Assembly: GCA_029572935.1 (NCBI GenBank)
Contig: JAKQHM010000038.1
Location: 1-64,000, forward strand
Source of the DNA: Bacteroidota bacterium
GTDB taxonomy: Bacteria; Bacteroidota; Bacteroidia; Chitinophagales; Saprospiraceae
Direction: 5' to 3'
DNA: 64,000 nucleotides
A model generated the notes under the pieces. It worked only from the letters and a program-made list of their open reading frames with translations. It made no database searches and was not told where the DNA came from. This document shows, in pieces, positions 53,350 through 62,398 of the stretch; position 1 is the first letter of the stretch; every line of letters begins with the position of its first letter. The position numbers and the translations under genes are program-made.

Positions 53350-54576
53350 ATGGATATAGTTTTATTTGACGACCCCATCGCCAACAGGCGGATGTGGCCC
53401 TTAACCGCTTTCAGACCCGTTGCAGACCTTCGCCTGGGTATCCTGCGGATTTCCGAGAAATGGCAGCGATACACCCAAAAAGAACCAGTTCATCTCTGTG
53501 CCGATCCACTTAATCTGCTTTTCAAACCCCCTCTTGCCGATTCAGCCTGTCTGATCGTACCAGGCAATCTTTTACCCCATCAGGATCTGGCAAACTGGCT
53601 GATCTCTCTTCCGGAAGGCAGCCTGGCAGTAGACGATCAGGGCCAATGGCTGGGATTTAAAGCGGAAGCTGCCCTGCCGCAGTACAAGGATCTGGTAGCA
53701 GCAGAGACAGGCCTTCCTTCCATCCTGAAACATCTCACTCCACTTGTTTGCCCTTTTCCCGTAAACCGGCTGGTCCACACCTGGGAGATTTTCCAAATGA
53801 ACGGAAATGAAATGGAACGCGATTTTGAATGGATCACGTCAGAGCGGACCGGATTTCATCCATCCGGAACCAATCTGGTCCTGGGCAACCGCTTTTTTAT
53901 AGAAGAAGGTGCAAAACTCGAAGGTGTCACACTCAACAGCCTGACCGGACCGATATACATCGGCCGGGGGGCGGAGATTATGGAGGGCAGTGTGATCAGA
54001 GGTCCCTTCGCGCTCTGCGAAAACGCCCTGGTCAAGATGGCGGCCAAAATTTATGGCCCTACGACCATCGGGCCGGGATGCAAGGTGGGCGGTGAGATAC
54101 AGAATGTGGTCTTCCAGTCTAATTCCAACAAGGCTCACGATGGCTATCTGGGCAACTCCGTAATAGGGGAATGGTGCAATCTGGGAGCAGATACCAATTC
54201 CTCAAACCTGAAAAATACCTACCAGCAAGTCAAACTCTGGGATTATGCAAAGGGTGGATTCGAAGCCACAGGCAGTCTGTTTTGCGGATTGGTGATGGGC
54301 GACCATGCCAAATGCGGCATCAATACCATGTTCAACACAGGGACTGTCGTAGGCGCTGGAGCGAATGTCTTCGGATCCGGATACCCCAGGCCTTTTATTC
54401 CCGATTTTGCCTGGGGTGGTGCATCGGGATTTACCACCCATTCGATGAGAGCCTTTATTGATACCGCGCGCATTGTCATGGACAGACGGGGTGAGGAACT
54501 TTCAATGGCTCATGAGACCCTCTTTAAATTCCATTTCGAACAAACAGCCGAATACCGAAACTGGGAAAAAACCTGA
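53350..54576 (+). CDS. GlmU-like sugar nucleotidyltransferase/acyltransferase family protein
   Basis: This 408-residue protein matches the Bacteroidota GlmU-like family (putative sugar nucleotidyltransferase fused to a left-handed beta-helix). The N-terminal part (DIVLFDDPIANRRMWPLTAF, PVADLRLGILRISEKW) replaces the usual nucleotidyltransferase loop. The C-terminal part (about 190-390) has hexapeptide repeats (PIYIGRGAEIMEGSVIRG, ALVKMAAKIYGPTTIGPG, GEWCNLGADTNSSNLKN), which form the beta-helix of acyltransferases. A role in making an activated amino sugar for cell wall or polysaccharide is likely, but the exact sugar is unknown. Confidence 0.88.
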   Translation: MDIVLFDDPIANRRMWPLTAFRPVADLRLGILRISEKWQRYTQKEPVHLCADPLNLLFKPPLADSACLIVPGNLLPHQDLANWLISLPEGSLAVDDQGQWLGFKAEAALPQYKDLVAAETGLPSILKHLTPLVCPFPVNRLVHTWEIFQMNGNEMERDFEWITSERTGFHPSGTNLVLGNRFFIEEGAKLEGVTLNSLTGPIYIGRGAEIMEGSVIRGPFALCENALVKMAAKIYGPTTIGPGCKVGGEIQNVVFQSNSNKAHDGYLGNSVIGEWCNLGADTNSSNLKNTYQQVKLWDYAKGGFEATGSLFCGLVMGDHAKCGINTMFNTGTVVGAGANVFGSGYPRPFIPDFAWGGASGFTTHSMRAFIDTARIVMDRRGEELSMAHETLFKFHFEQTAEYRNWEKT

Positions 54577-54718
54577 ACCACCGGGTAACCACAAAATCAT
54601 CCCTAGTCAATGCGCCTGATCTGATCAGGGCTGGATTGCATTAAAGCTCGCAAGTATCTAAAACCTTATTTAGGTTGATCAGATACTTTAGAACCAGAGT
54701 AATAAAGGAATGAAGTAC

Positions 54719-55129
54719 TTACACCAGTTCGTACTCCAGGCTTATCTCCGTATTCAGGAGTTTGGAGATAGGACAATTCAGTTTTGCATTCTCGGCAGAT
54801 GCTGCAAAAACCTCAGGACTGATGCCCGACACCTGTGCCTTGAGGACCAGATGAGAACTTACGATCAAGCCCGCTTCAAATTTTATCTTGCACTCGGTTT
54901 CGAGCAATTCAGGAGTGAACCCTGCCTCGCCAAGAACAAAGCTGAGCTTCATGGTGAAACAACCTGCATGGGCCGATGCTATGAGTTCTTCCGGATTGGT
55001 CCCAATGCCGGACTCAAATCTCGAACTGAATGAATACTGGGTATGATTGAGGATCCCGCTTTGGGTAGTCAGGTTACCATGTCCGGTCTTACCGGATCCC
55101 ATCCATTGTGCTTTTGCTGTGCGTATCAT
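54719..55129 (-). CDS. OsmC-family peroxiredoxin-like protein
   Basis: The start is taken at MIRTAKAQWMGSGKTGHG (55129), the usual beginning of OsmC, giving 136 residues; an in-frame start 33 bases upstream is less likely. The two redox cysteines of the family are present, in SAHAGCFTMKLSF and KLNCPISKLL. RFESGIGTNPEELIASA is also typical. OsmC proteins reduce organic hydroperoxides in the cytosol. It stands alone on the minus strand, convergent with the GlmU-like gene. Confidence 0.94.
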   Translation of the reverse strand: MIRTAKAQWMGSGKTGHGNLTTQSGILNHTQYSFSSRFESGIGTNPEELIASAHAGCFTMKLSFVLGEAGFTPELLETECKIKFEAGLIVSSHLVLKAQVSGISPEVFAASAENAKLNCPISKLLNTEISLEYELV

Positions 55130-55234
55130 GATTATTTTGTGTGTGGTTTTACTCCGCATCAAACATTAAGAGTTTTTAAAGGTTTAAGTCTGATCCAGGC
55201 TTCGGAATAATCCGGGCCTAAAAAATCCGATCCA

Positions 55235-56029
55235 TTGACCCATCCCGATCTCCAAGCCCTTACCCTGGCAGTCCTGGAAACAGCCAAACGCGCAGGGGCC
55301 TTTATCCGTCAGGAACTACACCAATTCTCCCAATCAGATATCATCACCAAAGAGCCTCACAGCCTCGTGACCTATGTGGACCGAAAGGCCGAGGAGATCA
55401 TTGTTCAGGGACTAAGGCCACTTTTGGAGGATGCAGGTTTTGTGACCGAGGAGAACACTGTGGACCAGAACAGAAAGTCCATTTATACCTGGGTGATCGA
55501 TCCGCTGGATGGCACTACCAATTTCATTCACCGGATACCTGTCTTCGCCGTCAGCATAGGCCTGCTCGAAAAGGGCAAACCCGTTTTGGGTGTCATCAGC
55601 CACATCATGGCAGAGGAACATTTTTATGCATGGGAAGGCGGGGGCGCCTGGCTCAATGGAAATCCCATCCAAGTGAGCAAAAACCGGAATATCGGGGAGT
55701 CCGTCATCGCCACCGGATTTCCCTATCGCAGGGAACACATTGAGGAACTTGTGGCCACTCTGGATAAACTGATCCGGGAAGCTCGGGGCATTCGTCGCCT
55801 GGGTTCAGCAGCCATCGATCTGGCCTACACCGCCTGTGGCAGATTCGATGGATATTACGAGGGATCCATCAACGCCTGGGATGTAGCAGCGGGTATCGTG
55901 CTGGTACGCGAAGCAGGAGGGATCGTCACCGGGCTTCATGGCGAACCAGAACCCACCTTTCTGGGACACATCTTGGCCTGTAACCCTCATCTTCACCCCG
56001 GGCTGAGCAACTTGGTCGGCAGACAATAA
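55235..56029 (+). CDS. suhB: Inositol monophosphatase family protein
   Basis: This 264-residue soluble enzyme has the metal-binding motifs of the family: the EE pair in FVTEENTV, DPLDGTTNFIHRIP (about residues 91-104), and the C-terminal WDVAAGIVLVREAGG (about 209-223). These Mg2+-dependent phosphatases act on inositol phosphates or related sugar phosphates, and SuhB also has RNA roles in some bacteria. The start is TTG at 55235, as no ATG precedes the conserved region. The symbol reflects the closest named relative, not proven function. Confidence 0.92.
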   Translation: MTHPDLQALTLAVLETAKRAGAFIRQELHQFSQSDIITKEPHSLVTYVDRKAEEIIVQGLRPLLEDAGFVTEENTVDQNRKSIYTWVIDPLDGTTNFIHRIPVFAVSIGLLEKGKPVLGVISHIMAEEHFYAWEGGGAWLNGNPIQVSKNRNIGESVIATGFPYRREHIEELVATLDKLIREARGIRRLGSAAIDLAYTACGRFDGYYEGSINAWDVAAGIVLVREAGGIVTGLHGEPEPTFLGHILACNPHLHPGLSNLVGRQ

Positions 56030-56136
56030 CAGTTCACTGAGTCTTCTTTCATCCATTTTTTTGCCCCATTCATCCATTTTTAAGCAATCATATTAAATTT
56101 TATATTAATATGTTAAAATTGAATGAAATTTCTGTA

Positions 56137-56144
56137 TAACTTTG
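56137..56144 (+). promoter_or_regulatory. Bacteroidota -7 box of the di-heme peroxidase gene
   Basis: TAACTTTG fits TAnnTTTG, 24 bases before the ATG at 56169, within an AT-rich gap. It may drive the whole redox cluster. Confidence 0.55.
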
Positions 56145-56168
56145 CCAACCTAAGCAAACTTGTATCAA

Positions 56169-57488
56169 ATGAAAACCATCAGATTGGCACTGTGGCTCCT
56201 AGTGGTCCTGTCCCCATGGGCCTGCTCGCACGAAGGTCCAGACCCCTTGGATCAGCAACTTTTACAAACCATAGGCAACCCGGACCATTATATCCTTCCC
56301 GAATCTCACGAATTCGATAAAATACCCCAATCTCCCCACAATCCCCTGACACGGGAAAAAATAGCGCTTGGCAATCTGTTGTTTTTCGAACCGGTATTTG
56401 CCAATGAAGCCAAAAATTTTAATAACCGATTTACCTTTACCTGTTCCTCCTGCCACGTACCTGAATCCGGATTCAGACCCGGACGGATGCAGGGAATCGC
56501 AGACGGAGGTTATGGCTTTGGTCTTCATGGAGAGAAGAGAATCAAACATCCCGTTTATCCTTCTGACAGCATCGATGCGCAAGGTGCCAGACCCCTGGCT
56601 ACCCTCAATGTGGCATTCGTAGAGAATACCATGTGGAACGGCTCTTTTGGGTCGGAAGGCAAAAACACAGGTACGGAGGCCGTTTGGGGGAAAACCGATC
56701 CGGGCACTGCCCGCAACCACGAACGCCTGGGCGCCCTGGAGGGTCAGAACATCGAAGGCCTGATCGTCCATCGCATGAACTTTACCAGACAGATCGTAGA
56801 AGATGCAGGGTACAAGGAAATGTTTGACAAGGCTTTTCCGGACATTCCCGAATCTGAACGCTACAGCCGGAAAACGGCCAGTTTTGCCATTTCAGCCTAT
56901 CTCAGATCCCTGACCACCAGCCAGGCTCCATTCCAGAGATGGTTGCGTGGCGATCATGCTGCCATGACCGATCAGGAAAAGGAAGGTGCGAAATTATTTT
57001 TTGGCAAAGCCAGCTGTGTTTCCTGCCATTTTGAAAAAAATCTGGGATCCATGACCTTTGCTGCTTTGGGTGTGGATGACCTCTTTGAACACGGCGGACT
57101 GAAAACTTCCATCAACGATGCCCGAAACCGCGGCCGTGGAGGATTTACACTGCAACAAGAGGATTTATACAAATTCCGCACACCTCAACTTTACAATCTG
57201 GGCGATTCAGGTCCCTATTTCCATGGAGGCAGTAAACAAACCCTGAAAGAGGTCGTCGAATATTTCAACAAGGGAGTTCCGGAAAATACCCGTGTCCCCA
57301 AGGAACAACTTCATCCCTTCCTCAGCCCACTCAACCTCAGTCCGCAAGAGGTAGATGCACTGACAGCTTTCCTCAGCAATGGTCTCAGGGATCCCAATCT
57401 TTTGAGATACAAACCACAGAGGGTTTTATCAGGCATGTGTTTTCCAAACAACGACCCCTTGTCAAAATCTGACATGGGTTGCTTTTAG
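56169..57488 (+). CDS. Di-heme cytochrome c peroxidase-like lipoprotein (CCP/MauG family)
   Basis: This 439-residue protein starts at MKTIRLALWLLVVLSPWAC, a lipoprotein signal. Two c-type heme motifs are seen: CSSCH (Cys92-His96) and CVSCH (Cys283-His287), with the surrounding DPLTREKIALG-type fold NPLTREKIALGNLLFFEP. The C-terminal FRTPQLYNLGDSGPYFHGGS is the family's usual distal motif. Members reduce hydrogen peroxide with electrons from small cytochromes, or oxidise protein side chains (MauG). Export and heme attachment are expected in the periplasm. It opens a redox cluster with the mono-heme lipoprotein, OB-fold protein and DUF5777 barrel, all on the plus strand. Confidence 0.94.
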   Translation: MKTIRLALWLLVVLSPWACSHEGPDPLDQQLLQTIGNPDHYILPESHEFDKIPQSPHNPLTREKIALGNLLFFEPVFANEAKNFNNRFTFTCSSCHVPESGFRPGRMQGIADGGYGFGLHGEKRIKHPVYPSDSIDAQGARPLATLNVAFVENTMWNGSFGSEGKNTGTEAVWGKTDPGTARNHERLGALEGQNIEGLIVHRMNFTRQIVEDAGYKEMFDKAFPDIPESERYSRKTASFAISAYLRSLTTSQAPFQRWLRGDHAAMTDQEKEGAKLFFGKASCVSCHFEKNLGSMTFAALGVDDLFEHGGLKTSINDARNRGRGGFTLQQEDLYKFRTPQLYNLGDSGPYFHGGSKQTLKEVVEYFNKGVPENTRVPKEQLHPFLSPLNLSPQEVDALTAFLSNGLRDPNLLRYKPQRVLSGMCFPNNDPLSKSDMGCF

Positions 57489-57658
57489 TGCCGATCTTTA
57501 TAACATTGGAACTGCCGGGAGGGCTCAATAGGAATTTTCAAGGAATGCCCCTGCGGATGGACTTGAATCTCTAATTTTGTACCATTGAACTGATGGCTTT
57601 CTACGGCATGCGATGCATCTGGTGGCTATATAGTTCTATAAATTAATCGTCTGACTTA

Positions 57659-58033
57659 ATGAGCTATATGGCCAGAAAATCGTTTTGGATAAGCTGTTCG
57701 GTTCTCTTTTTACTCACCGCCTGCTATTATGACAACGAAGAGGAATTGTACCCGGATACGGGTGGGCCTCGCAGCAATATTTCATATTCAAAGGACGTGG
57801 AACCCCTGATCCGCAACAATTGCTATGTCTGCCATTCCGATGCCGCCCGTCTGGGCAATGTGATCCTGGAAGGCTATCCCAAATTGATCCTGTATGTAAA
57901 TGATGGTTCCCTGCTGGGTAGTATAACACATGATTCCAGATGGACGGCTATGCCCAGCGGATCCGCCAGGTTGCCCCAATCCCAGATCGACATTGTACGG
58001 ATCTGGATTGAGGAAGGAGCCAAGAACAATTAA
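57659..58033 (+). CDS. Small mono-heme c-type cytochrome lipoprotein
   Basis: This 124-residue protein has a lipoprotein signal (CSVLFLLTAC) followed by YYDNEEEL, acidic residues that may direct it to the cell surface. One heme motif, CYVCH (Cys55-His59), lies in KDVEPLIRNNCYVCHSDAAR. A methionine in TAMPSGSARLPQSQIDIV is a candidate distal ligand, and the ending IVRIWIEEGAKNN is typical of planctomycete-type cytochrome c domains. It may pass electrons to the peroxidase upstream. The next gene starts 24 bases after its stop. Confidence 0.9.
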   Translation: MSYMARKSFWISCSVLFLLTACYYDNEEELYPDTGGPRSNISYSKDVEPLIRNNCYVCHSDAARLGNVILEGYPKLILYVNDGSLLGSITHDSRWTAMPSGSARLPQSQIDIVRIWIEEGAKNN

Positions 58034-58057
58034 AAAAAAATTCAAAATCATAACAGC

Positions 58058-58477
58058 ATGCTTAAGAAAATCCTCGTCCCGGCCCTGATCGTCGCTTTGC
58101 TCGCAGGAGGCTTTGCCTATTACCTGTACAATAAACCTGCCACGAAAACGGAGGACCGATCCTCTGATCTTTCGGTTACGGCAGAACAACTTTTTCAAGA
58201 ATATGAGGCCAACGAAGAAACAGCCAATCAAAAATACCTGAACAAGGTGATTGAAATCTCAGGTACGATCATGGGCACTCTGGTTGAGGCTAATGAGTTC
58301 ACGGGAGTTCAGCTCAAAGCCGGGCCATTGGACCAGGGCATCATCTGTGAGTTTGAAAAGCAGCCAGGGGTCAAACATCCCCGTTATCCCGTCGGAGATC
58401 CCATCAAACTGAAATGTAAATGCTCCGGCAAACTGATGGACGTTGTTTTAGACCGTTGCATCGTACTCAATCAGTGA
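58058..58477 (+). CDS. Membrane-anchored OB-fold (tRNA_anti-like) protein
   Basis: This 139-residue protein has one N-terminal membrane helix (LVPALIVALLAGGFAYYLY). The OB-fold domain (about residues 45-139) has the family pattern AEQLFQEYEANEETANQKYL, NKVIEISGTIMG, and the ending CKCSGKLMDVVLDRCIVLN. tRNA_anti-like OB proteins in Bacteroidota are often encoded with DUF5777 barrels and cytochromes; their function is unknown. The cysteines at the end may be redox-active or structural. The DUF5777 gene begins 5 bases after its stop. Confidence 0.88.
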   Translation: MLKKILVPALIVALLAGGFAYYLYNKPATKTEDRSSDLSVTAEQLFQEYEANEETANQKYLNKVIEISGTIMGTLVEANEFTGVQLKAGPLDQGIICEFEKQPGVKHPRYPVGDPIKLKCKCSGKLMDVVLDRCIVLNQ

Positions 58478-58482
58478 ATGAA

Positions 58483-59391
58483 ATGAACATGAACTTAAGA
58501 AAAACAGGGGCCGTCCTTTGCCTTTTACTGCACACATGGAGCGTTCTGAGTGCCCAGGACCAGGATCTGCTCTCCTTGCTGGGAGAAGACCCAAATCCCA
58601 CACAATATGCCACCGCAGCCTTCAAGACAAACAGGATCATCAACCTCCATTCCATCGAACACACAGCGCCGGGCGTATTGGATTTTAAGATCCTGCACAG
58701 GTTTGGTTTTATCAATGGCGGTGCTTATGAGTTTTTCGGACTGGATCAGGCCACCATGCGACTGGGTTTTGATTACGGCCTCACCAGCAACCTCCAGATC
58801 GGACTGGGAAGGTCTAATTTTGAAAAAACCTATGATTTTTACGCCAAATACAGGTTTCTTAGACAAAGCAAGGGCAAAAGAAATATCCCGCTTTCCATGA
58901 GTCTGGTAGCCGGATCCGCCATCAAAACCAACCGCTGGCCCGACCCCGACCGGGATAACCTATTTTCTTCCCGCCTGTACTATCATTTTCAATTACTGTT
59001 GGCCAGAAAATTTTCGGAAGGTTTTACCCTTCAGCTATCACCCACTTTGGTACACCGCAACCTGGTGGCCACCCGTGCCGAAAAAAACGATGTTTTTGCA
59101 CTGGGAGCAGGCATACGTCAGAAGATCAGCAAAAGGATTGCAGTTAATGCGGAATATATTTATGTATTGCCCAACCAGCTGGCAGAAGGATTCCAGAACT
59201 CACTGTCCATCGGATTGGATATTGAAACCGGCGGACATGTATTCCAACTGCATTTTACCAACTCCACATCGATGATCGAAAAAGGATTTGTCGCGGAAAC
59301 CTCCGGCAGATGGGAAAAAGGCGATATCCGCTTTGGATTCAACATCAGCCGGGTCTTCACCCTCCGGGCTCCCCGTGTTTCAGGGGAATGA
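58483..59391 (+). CDS. DUF5777 outer-membrane beta-barrel protein
   Basis: The start is set at MNMNLRKTGAVLCLLLHTW (58483), 5 bases after the OB-fold gene, giving 302 residues and a signal peptide ending LSAQ. The mature protein shows alternating amphipathic strands, with LGFDYGLTSNLQIGLGRSNFE, FYAKYRFL and FRLYYHF-like runs, and a terminal strand DIRFGFNISRVFTLRAP. This fits DUF5777 barrels, which sit in the outer membrane. Tight packing with the cytochrome and OB-fold genes suggests it forms part of the same redox or export system. Its cargo is unknown. Confidence 0.88.
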   Translation: MNMNLRKTGAVLCLLLHTWSVLSAQDQDLLSLLGEDPNPTQYATAAFKTNRIINLHSIEHTAPGVLDFKILHRFGFINGGAYEFFGLDQATMRLGFDYGLTSNLQIGLGRSNFEKTYDFYAKYRFLRQSKGKRNIPLSMSLVAGSAIKTNRWPDPDRDNLFSSRLYYHFQLLLARKFSEGFTLQLSPTLVHRNLVATRAEKNDVFALGAGIRQKISKRIAVNAEYIYVLPNQLAEGFQNSLSIGLDIETGGHVFQLHFTNSTSMIEKGFVAETSGRWEKGDIRFGFNISRVFTLRAPRVSGE

Positions 59392-59460
59392 TCCGGGTCA
59401 CAGGTGGGTTGGCCAGTTACACCGTAAATACTTTGCGAGCTCCCAAGCCGTTTTAGTCTT

Positions 59461-59468
59461 TATCTTTG
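59461..59468 (+). promoter_or_regulatory. Bacteroidota -7 box of the two-component system
   Basis: TATCTTTG fits TAnnTTTG and ends 27 bases before the histidine kinase start at 59496. Confidence 0.5.
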
Positions 59469-59495
59469 AGGCGACTTAGTCTTTCAGCCTTTGTC

Positions 59496-60770
59496 ATGTC
59501 CGCATTCAAAATCAAAATACTCGTCACCCTCGGCTTCCTCATCATCATTGGCGTTTTCATCACGCAGGGCATTTATATATATAAAAATTACAACAAGGAA
59601 GAAGCTGAATTCCACAGGTCCGTAAGTATTGCCCTGCGCAACACAGCAGCCGAAATCGCCAAGTACAACGAGGTCAAACTCCCCGAAAAGGACCTGATCA
59701 AAAGAGACTCCCAGCATGTGTACGAGGTCAATGTAAACTCTCCCATTGATCAGACCATTCTCCAGACCTACCTGGAAACAGAACTGGACAAACAAGGCAT
59801 CAACACCGTATTTGAATATGGGATATACGACTGCAACACCAACGAACTGATCATCAGCGAATGCTGTCTTTCCACCAAAGCCAATGATCCACCGGTGGTC
59901 AAAAAGCGCAAGGGCAGAAAAAAAGCCCAGTCCTATTATTTCGTCGTCCGTTTCCCGGAAATGGAGTCGCTGATGTTCAAAGAAATGAAACCCCTTGTTT
60001 TATCGTCCGGACTGATCTTCATTGCCTGTCTGATCTTTACGGCTGCGATCTTTGTGATCCTCAGACAAAAAAGATATTCTGAGCTGATGCGCGACTTCAT
60101 CAACAATATGACCCATGAATTCAAAACGCCAATATCCTCGATCAAGATCGCTTCCGACGTCCTGCTGCATCACCCCCTCATTGAGGAGGACAAAAGGCTG
60201 AGCCAATATGCCCAGATCATCCGCGACCAAAATAAACGACTCAATGATCAGGTAGAAAAGGTGCTGCAGATCGCCAAAATGGAATCTTCCACTTTCCAGC
60301 TTAAAAAGGAAGAGATCAGCGTCAATGAGCTGATCCGCCAGTGCAGCAAGCAATATGCCTTTCGCCTGGGCGACGAGGGTGGTAGTCTTGAAATGCACCT
60401 GGATGCAAGGACCGATAAGATCATGGCGGACCGTTTTCACATGGTCAACATCATCACCAACCTTCTGGACAATGCCATCAAGTACAGTAAAAAGGTACCT
60501 GAGATCAGCATCTTTACCCGAAACAGAGGAAAAAGTCTTGAAATAGAGATCCGCGACAAGGGAGTTGGGATTCCGGATGAGGACCAGGCCAAACTCTTTC
60601 AGAAATTTTACAGGGTGTCCACCGGAGACGTGCACAACGTCAAAGGCTTTGGAATCGGTTTGTATTATGTAAAAAGAATTTGTGACGCTCACGAATTTGA
60701 ACTTAATTTGCAGAGCGTTTACGGGGAAGGTACAAGTGTATTTATAACCTGCAAAAACAGTTTTGAATGA
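59496..60770 (+). CDS. Sensor histidine kinase
   Basis: The start at MSAFKIKILVTLGFL (59496) gives 424 residues. Two membrane helices flank a periplasmic sensor of about 140 residues: TLGFLIIIGVFITQGIYIY, and LVLSSGLIFIACLIFTAAIF near 165-185. The cytoplasmic part has the H-box FINNMTHEFKTPISSI, the N-box NIITNLLDNAIKYSKK, and G-boxes DKGVGIPDEDQ and GFGIGLYYVK. The sensor contains a Cys pair in SECCLS and no recognised ligand fold. Its stop overlaps the response regulator start (ATGA), so the two are a cognate pair. The signal is unknown. Confidence 0.95.
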   Translation: MSAFKIKILVTLGFLIIIGVFITQGIYIYKNYNKEEAEFHRSVSIALRNTAAEIAKYNEVKLPEKDLIKRDSQHVYEVNVNSPIDQTILQTYLETELDKQGINTVFEYGIYDCNTNELIISECCLSTKANDPPVVKKRKGRKKAQSYYFVVRFPEMESLMFKEMKPLVLSSGLIFIACLIFTAAIFVILRQKRYSELMRDFINNMTHEFKTPISSIKIASDVLLHHPLIEEDKRLSQYAQIIRDQNKRLNDQVEKVLQIAKMESSTFQLKKEEISVNELIRQCSKQYAFRLGDEGGSLEMHLDARTDKIMADRFHMVNIITNLLDNAIKYSKKVPEISIFTRNRGKSLEIEIRDKGVGIPDEDQAKLFQKFYRVSTGDVHNVKGFGIGLYYVKRICDAHEFELNLQSVYGEGTSVFITCKNSFE

Positions 60771-61456
60771 AAAAAGCAAAAATTCTGTATGCCGAGGATG
60801 ACGAGACCCTCAGCTTTATCACCAAAGACCACCTGGAGCTGCAGGGCTATGACGTGCATCACAGCGTCACAGGCGCTGAAGCGCTGGAGGCTTACAAGAA
60901 GGATAAATTCGACCTTTGCATATTCGATGTCATGCTGCCTGAAATGGATGGATTCACCCTCGCTGAAAACATCCGCAAAAGAGACCAGCAGATCCCCATC
61001 CTCTTCCTAACCGCCAAGTCGCTGAAAGAGGACCGGATTCACGGCCTCAAACTAGGTGGGGATGACTACCTCACCAAACCATTCAGTATCGAGGAACTGA
61101 TCCTGAAGATTGAAATATTCCTCCGCAGAAGCCGCGTATTTGAAGCACCATCTCAGGAACAGGAGGTCATGATAGGCAGCTACAAATATCTGCCGCTGGA
61201 GTACCAACTGATACGGGACAACAACGTGCGCGTATTGACCCAGCGCGAAAGCGAACTGCTCGATTTCCTGATCAAGCACAAAAACAAGGTGATTAAAAGA
61301 TCCCTGATCCTCGAAAACCTGTGGGGCGAAGACGATTATTTTATGGGCAGAAGCCTGGATGTATTCATTTCGAGGTTGCGCAAATACCTCAGCGAAGATC
61401 CTTCCATCAAAATTGACAACATACACGGCATTGGTTTTAAATTCATTTGTCCCTGA
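60767..61456 (+). CDS. OmpR-family response regulator
   Basis: This 229-residue protein has a receiver domain with the acidic pair in YAEDDETLSF, the phosphorylation aspartate in CIFDVMLPEMDGFTL, and the conserved Thr/Lys in LFLTAKSLKED and YLTKPFSIEEL. A C-terminal winged-helix DNA-binding domain follows (TQRESELLDFLIKHKNKVI, SLDVFISRLRKYLSED and IHGIGFKFI). It should bind target promoters when phosphorylated by the coupled kinase. The DUF4271 gene starts 4 bases after its stop, so it may be in the same transcript. Confidence 0.96.
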   Translation: MKKAKILYAEDDETLSFITKDHLELQGYDVHHSVTGAEALEAYKKDKFDLCIFDVMLPEMDGFTLAENIRKRDQQIPILFLTAKSLKEDRIHGLKLGGDDYLTKPFSIEELILKIEIFLRRSRVFEAPSQEQEVMIGSYKYLPLEYQLIRDNNVRVLTQRESELLDFLIKHKNKVIKRSLILENLWGEDDYFMGRSLDVFISRLRKYLSEDPSIKIDNIHGIGFKFICP

Positions 61457-61460
61457 GCAC

Positions 61461-62372
61461 ATGCACCAGGCCCTGATGGCAGTTAAACTCCTGGTTCTGA
61501 TGCTGATGGTATCATCAGCCGGAGTTTCAGGCCAGGCGTCCAATCCCTTTGATCTCAGAAAAAGCCAGACCGAATCTGAAGCATCCCAAGCAGATGGTGA
61601 GACCATTGTAGACTCTGCTGTCCTCAGAAATCCCTTTGACCTGAGGCCAGCCTTTGAAGATCAGACTCCCGAAGTCACTGAATCCGGTTTGCGCGACTGG
61701 GTGCACAAAGTACTCAACTCTCCTGCCGATCCGACCGAGATCCGTAATTTTCTCTTTTGGTTGCTTCTCTTCCTCACCTTCATGCTTGCGATCGCGCTCA
61801 ACCTCAACCGGAGTTTCGTGTCCCGCCTGTTCAGGAGCAATTTCAACCTCAATCTGGCCAGTGTTCTCTACCGCGAGGCCAGAGAGGAAAACAATGTGAT
61901 CATTTTTATCCTGTACGGTCTCTATTTCGCAGGATTTGCCATCTTCCTTTTTCTGGGCATCCAGTTGTTTCACGGACCTTTACATTATTTTTATCTCTTA
62001 TATATTACTATTTTTATTACAGGGATTTACGTTATCAGACATTTGTCTGTGCGCTTACTTTCCTATATTTTTGGATTCCAGCGCGAGGCGGAAAGGTATC
62101 TGTTCAACATCGTGAGCTTCGGAAGCATTTTCAGCATTCTGCTTATACCCGCCGATTTTGTAATGGCCTTTACCAGTCCGGACATTGCCCGACGTTTTTT
62201 ATATGGCCTTGCGGTATTGCTTGTCATTGCTTACTTGTTTCGTCAGGCGAAAGAAATATTATTGGCTTCCAATCTATGGCAAAATTCGTTAATCCATTTT
62301 TTGTTGTACCTTTGCACCTTCGAAATAGCCCCCTATTTGCTGTTGTACAGTTTTATCGACAGGACGACTTAA
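61461..62372 (+). CDS. DUF4271 multi-pass membrane protein
   Basis: The start at 61461 (MHQALMAVKLLVLMLM) gives 303 residues and avoids the overlap of about 100 bases with the response regulator that an earlier in-frame ATG would cause. A signal-like N-terminus is followed by a linker with two NPFDLR motifs (ASNPFDLRKS and RNPFDLRPAF). About six to seven membrane helices follow from about residue 95 (FLFWLLLFLTFMLAIALNL to FLLYLCTFEIAPYLLLY). This is the DUF4271 pattern. In many Bacteroidota it directly precedes a uroporphyrinogen-III-synthase-like gene, as here. Function unknown. Confidence 0.88.
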   Translation: MHQALMAVKLLVLMLMVSSAGVSGQASNPFDLRKSQTESEASQADGETIVDSAVLRNPFDLRPAFEDQTPEVTESGLRDWVHKVLNSPADPTEIRNFLFWLLLFLTFMLAIALNLNRSFVSRLFRSNFNLNLASVLYREAREENNVIIFILYGLYFAGFAIFLFLGIQLFHGPLHYFYLLYITIFITGIYVIRHLSVRLLSYIFGFQREAERYLFNIVSFGSIFSILLIPADFVMAFTSPDIARRFLYGLAVLLVIAYLFRQAKEILLASNLWQNSLIHFLLYLCTFEIAPYLLLYSFIDRTT

Positions 62373-62398
62373 GTGAGGGGTACAAAAAGCCGCAGTAA

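Noticed and set aside
54615-54629. Palindrome CCTGATCTGATCAGG between the GlmU-like and OsmC genes
   Set aside because: The loop is too small for a good hairpin, there is no T run, and it lies between convergent genes, so neither a terminator nor an operator can be supported.
61359-61460. Earlier in-frame start for DUF4271 inside the response regulator gene
   Set aside because: The extra residues are a shifted-frame reading of the regulator's DNA-binding domain; the ATG at 61461 gives a proper signal-like N-terminus.
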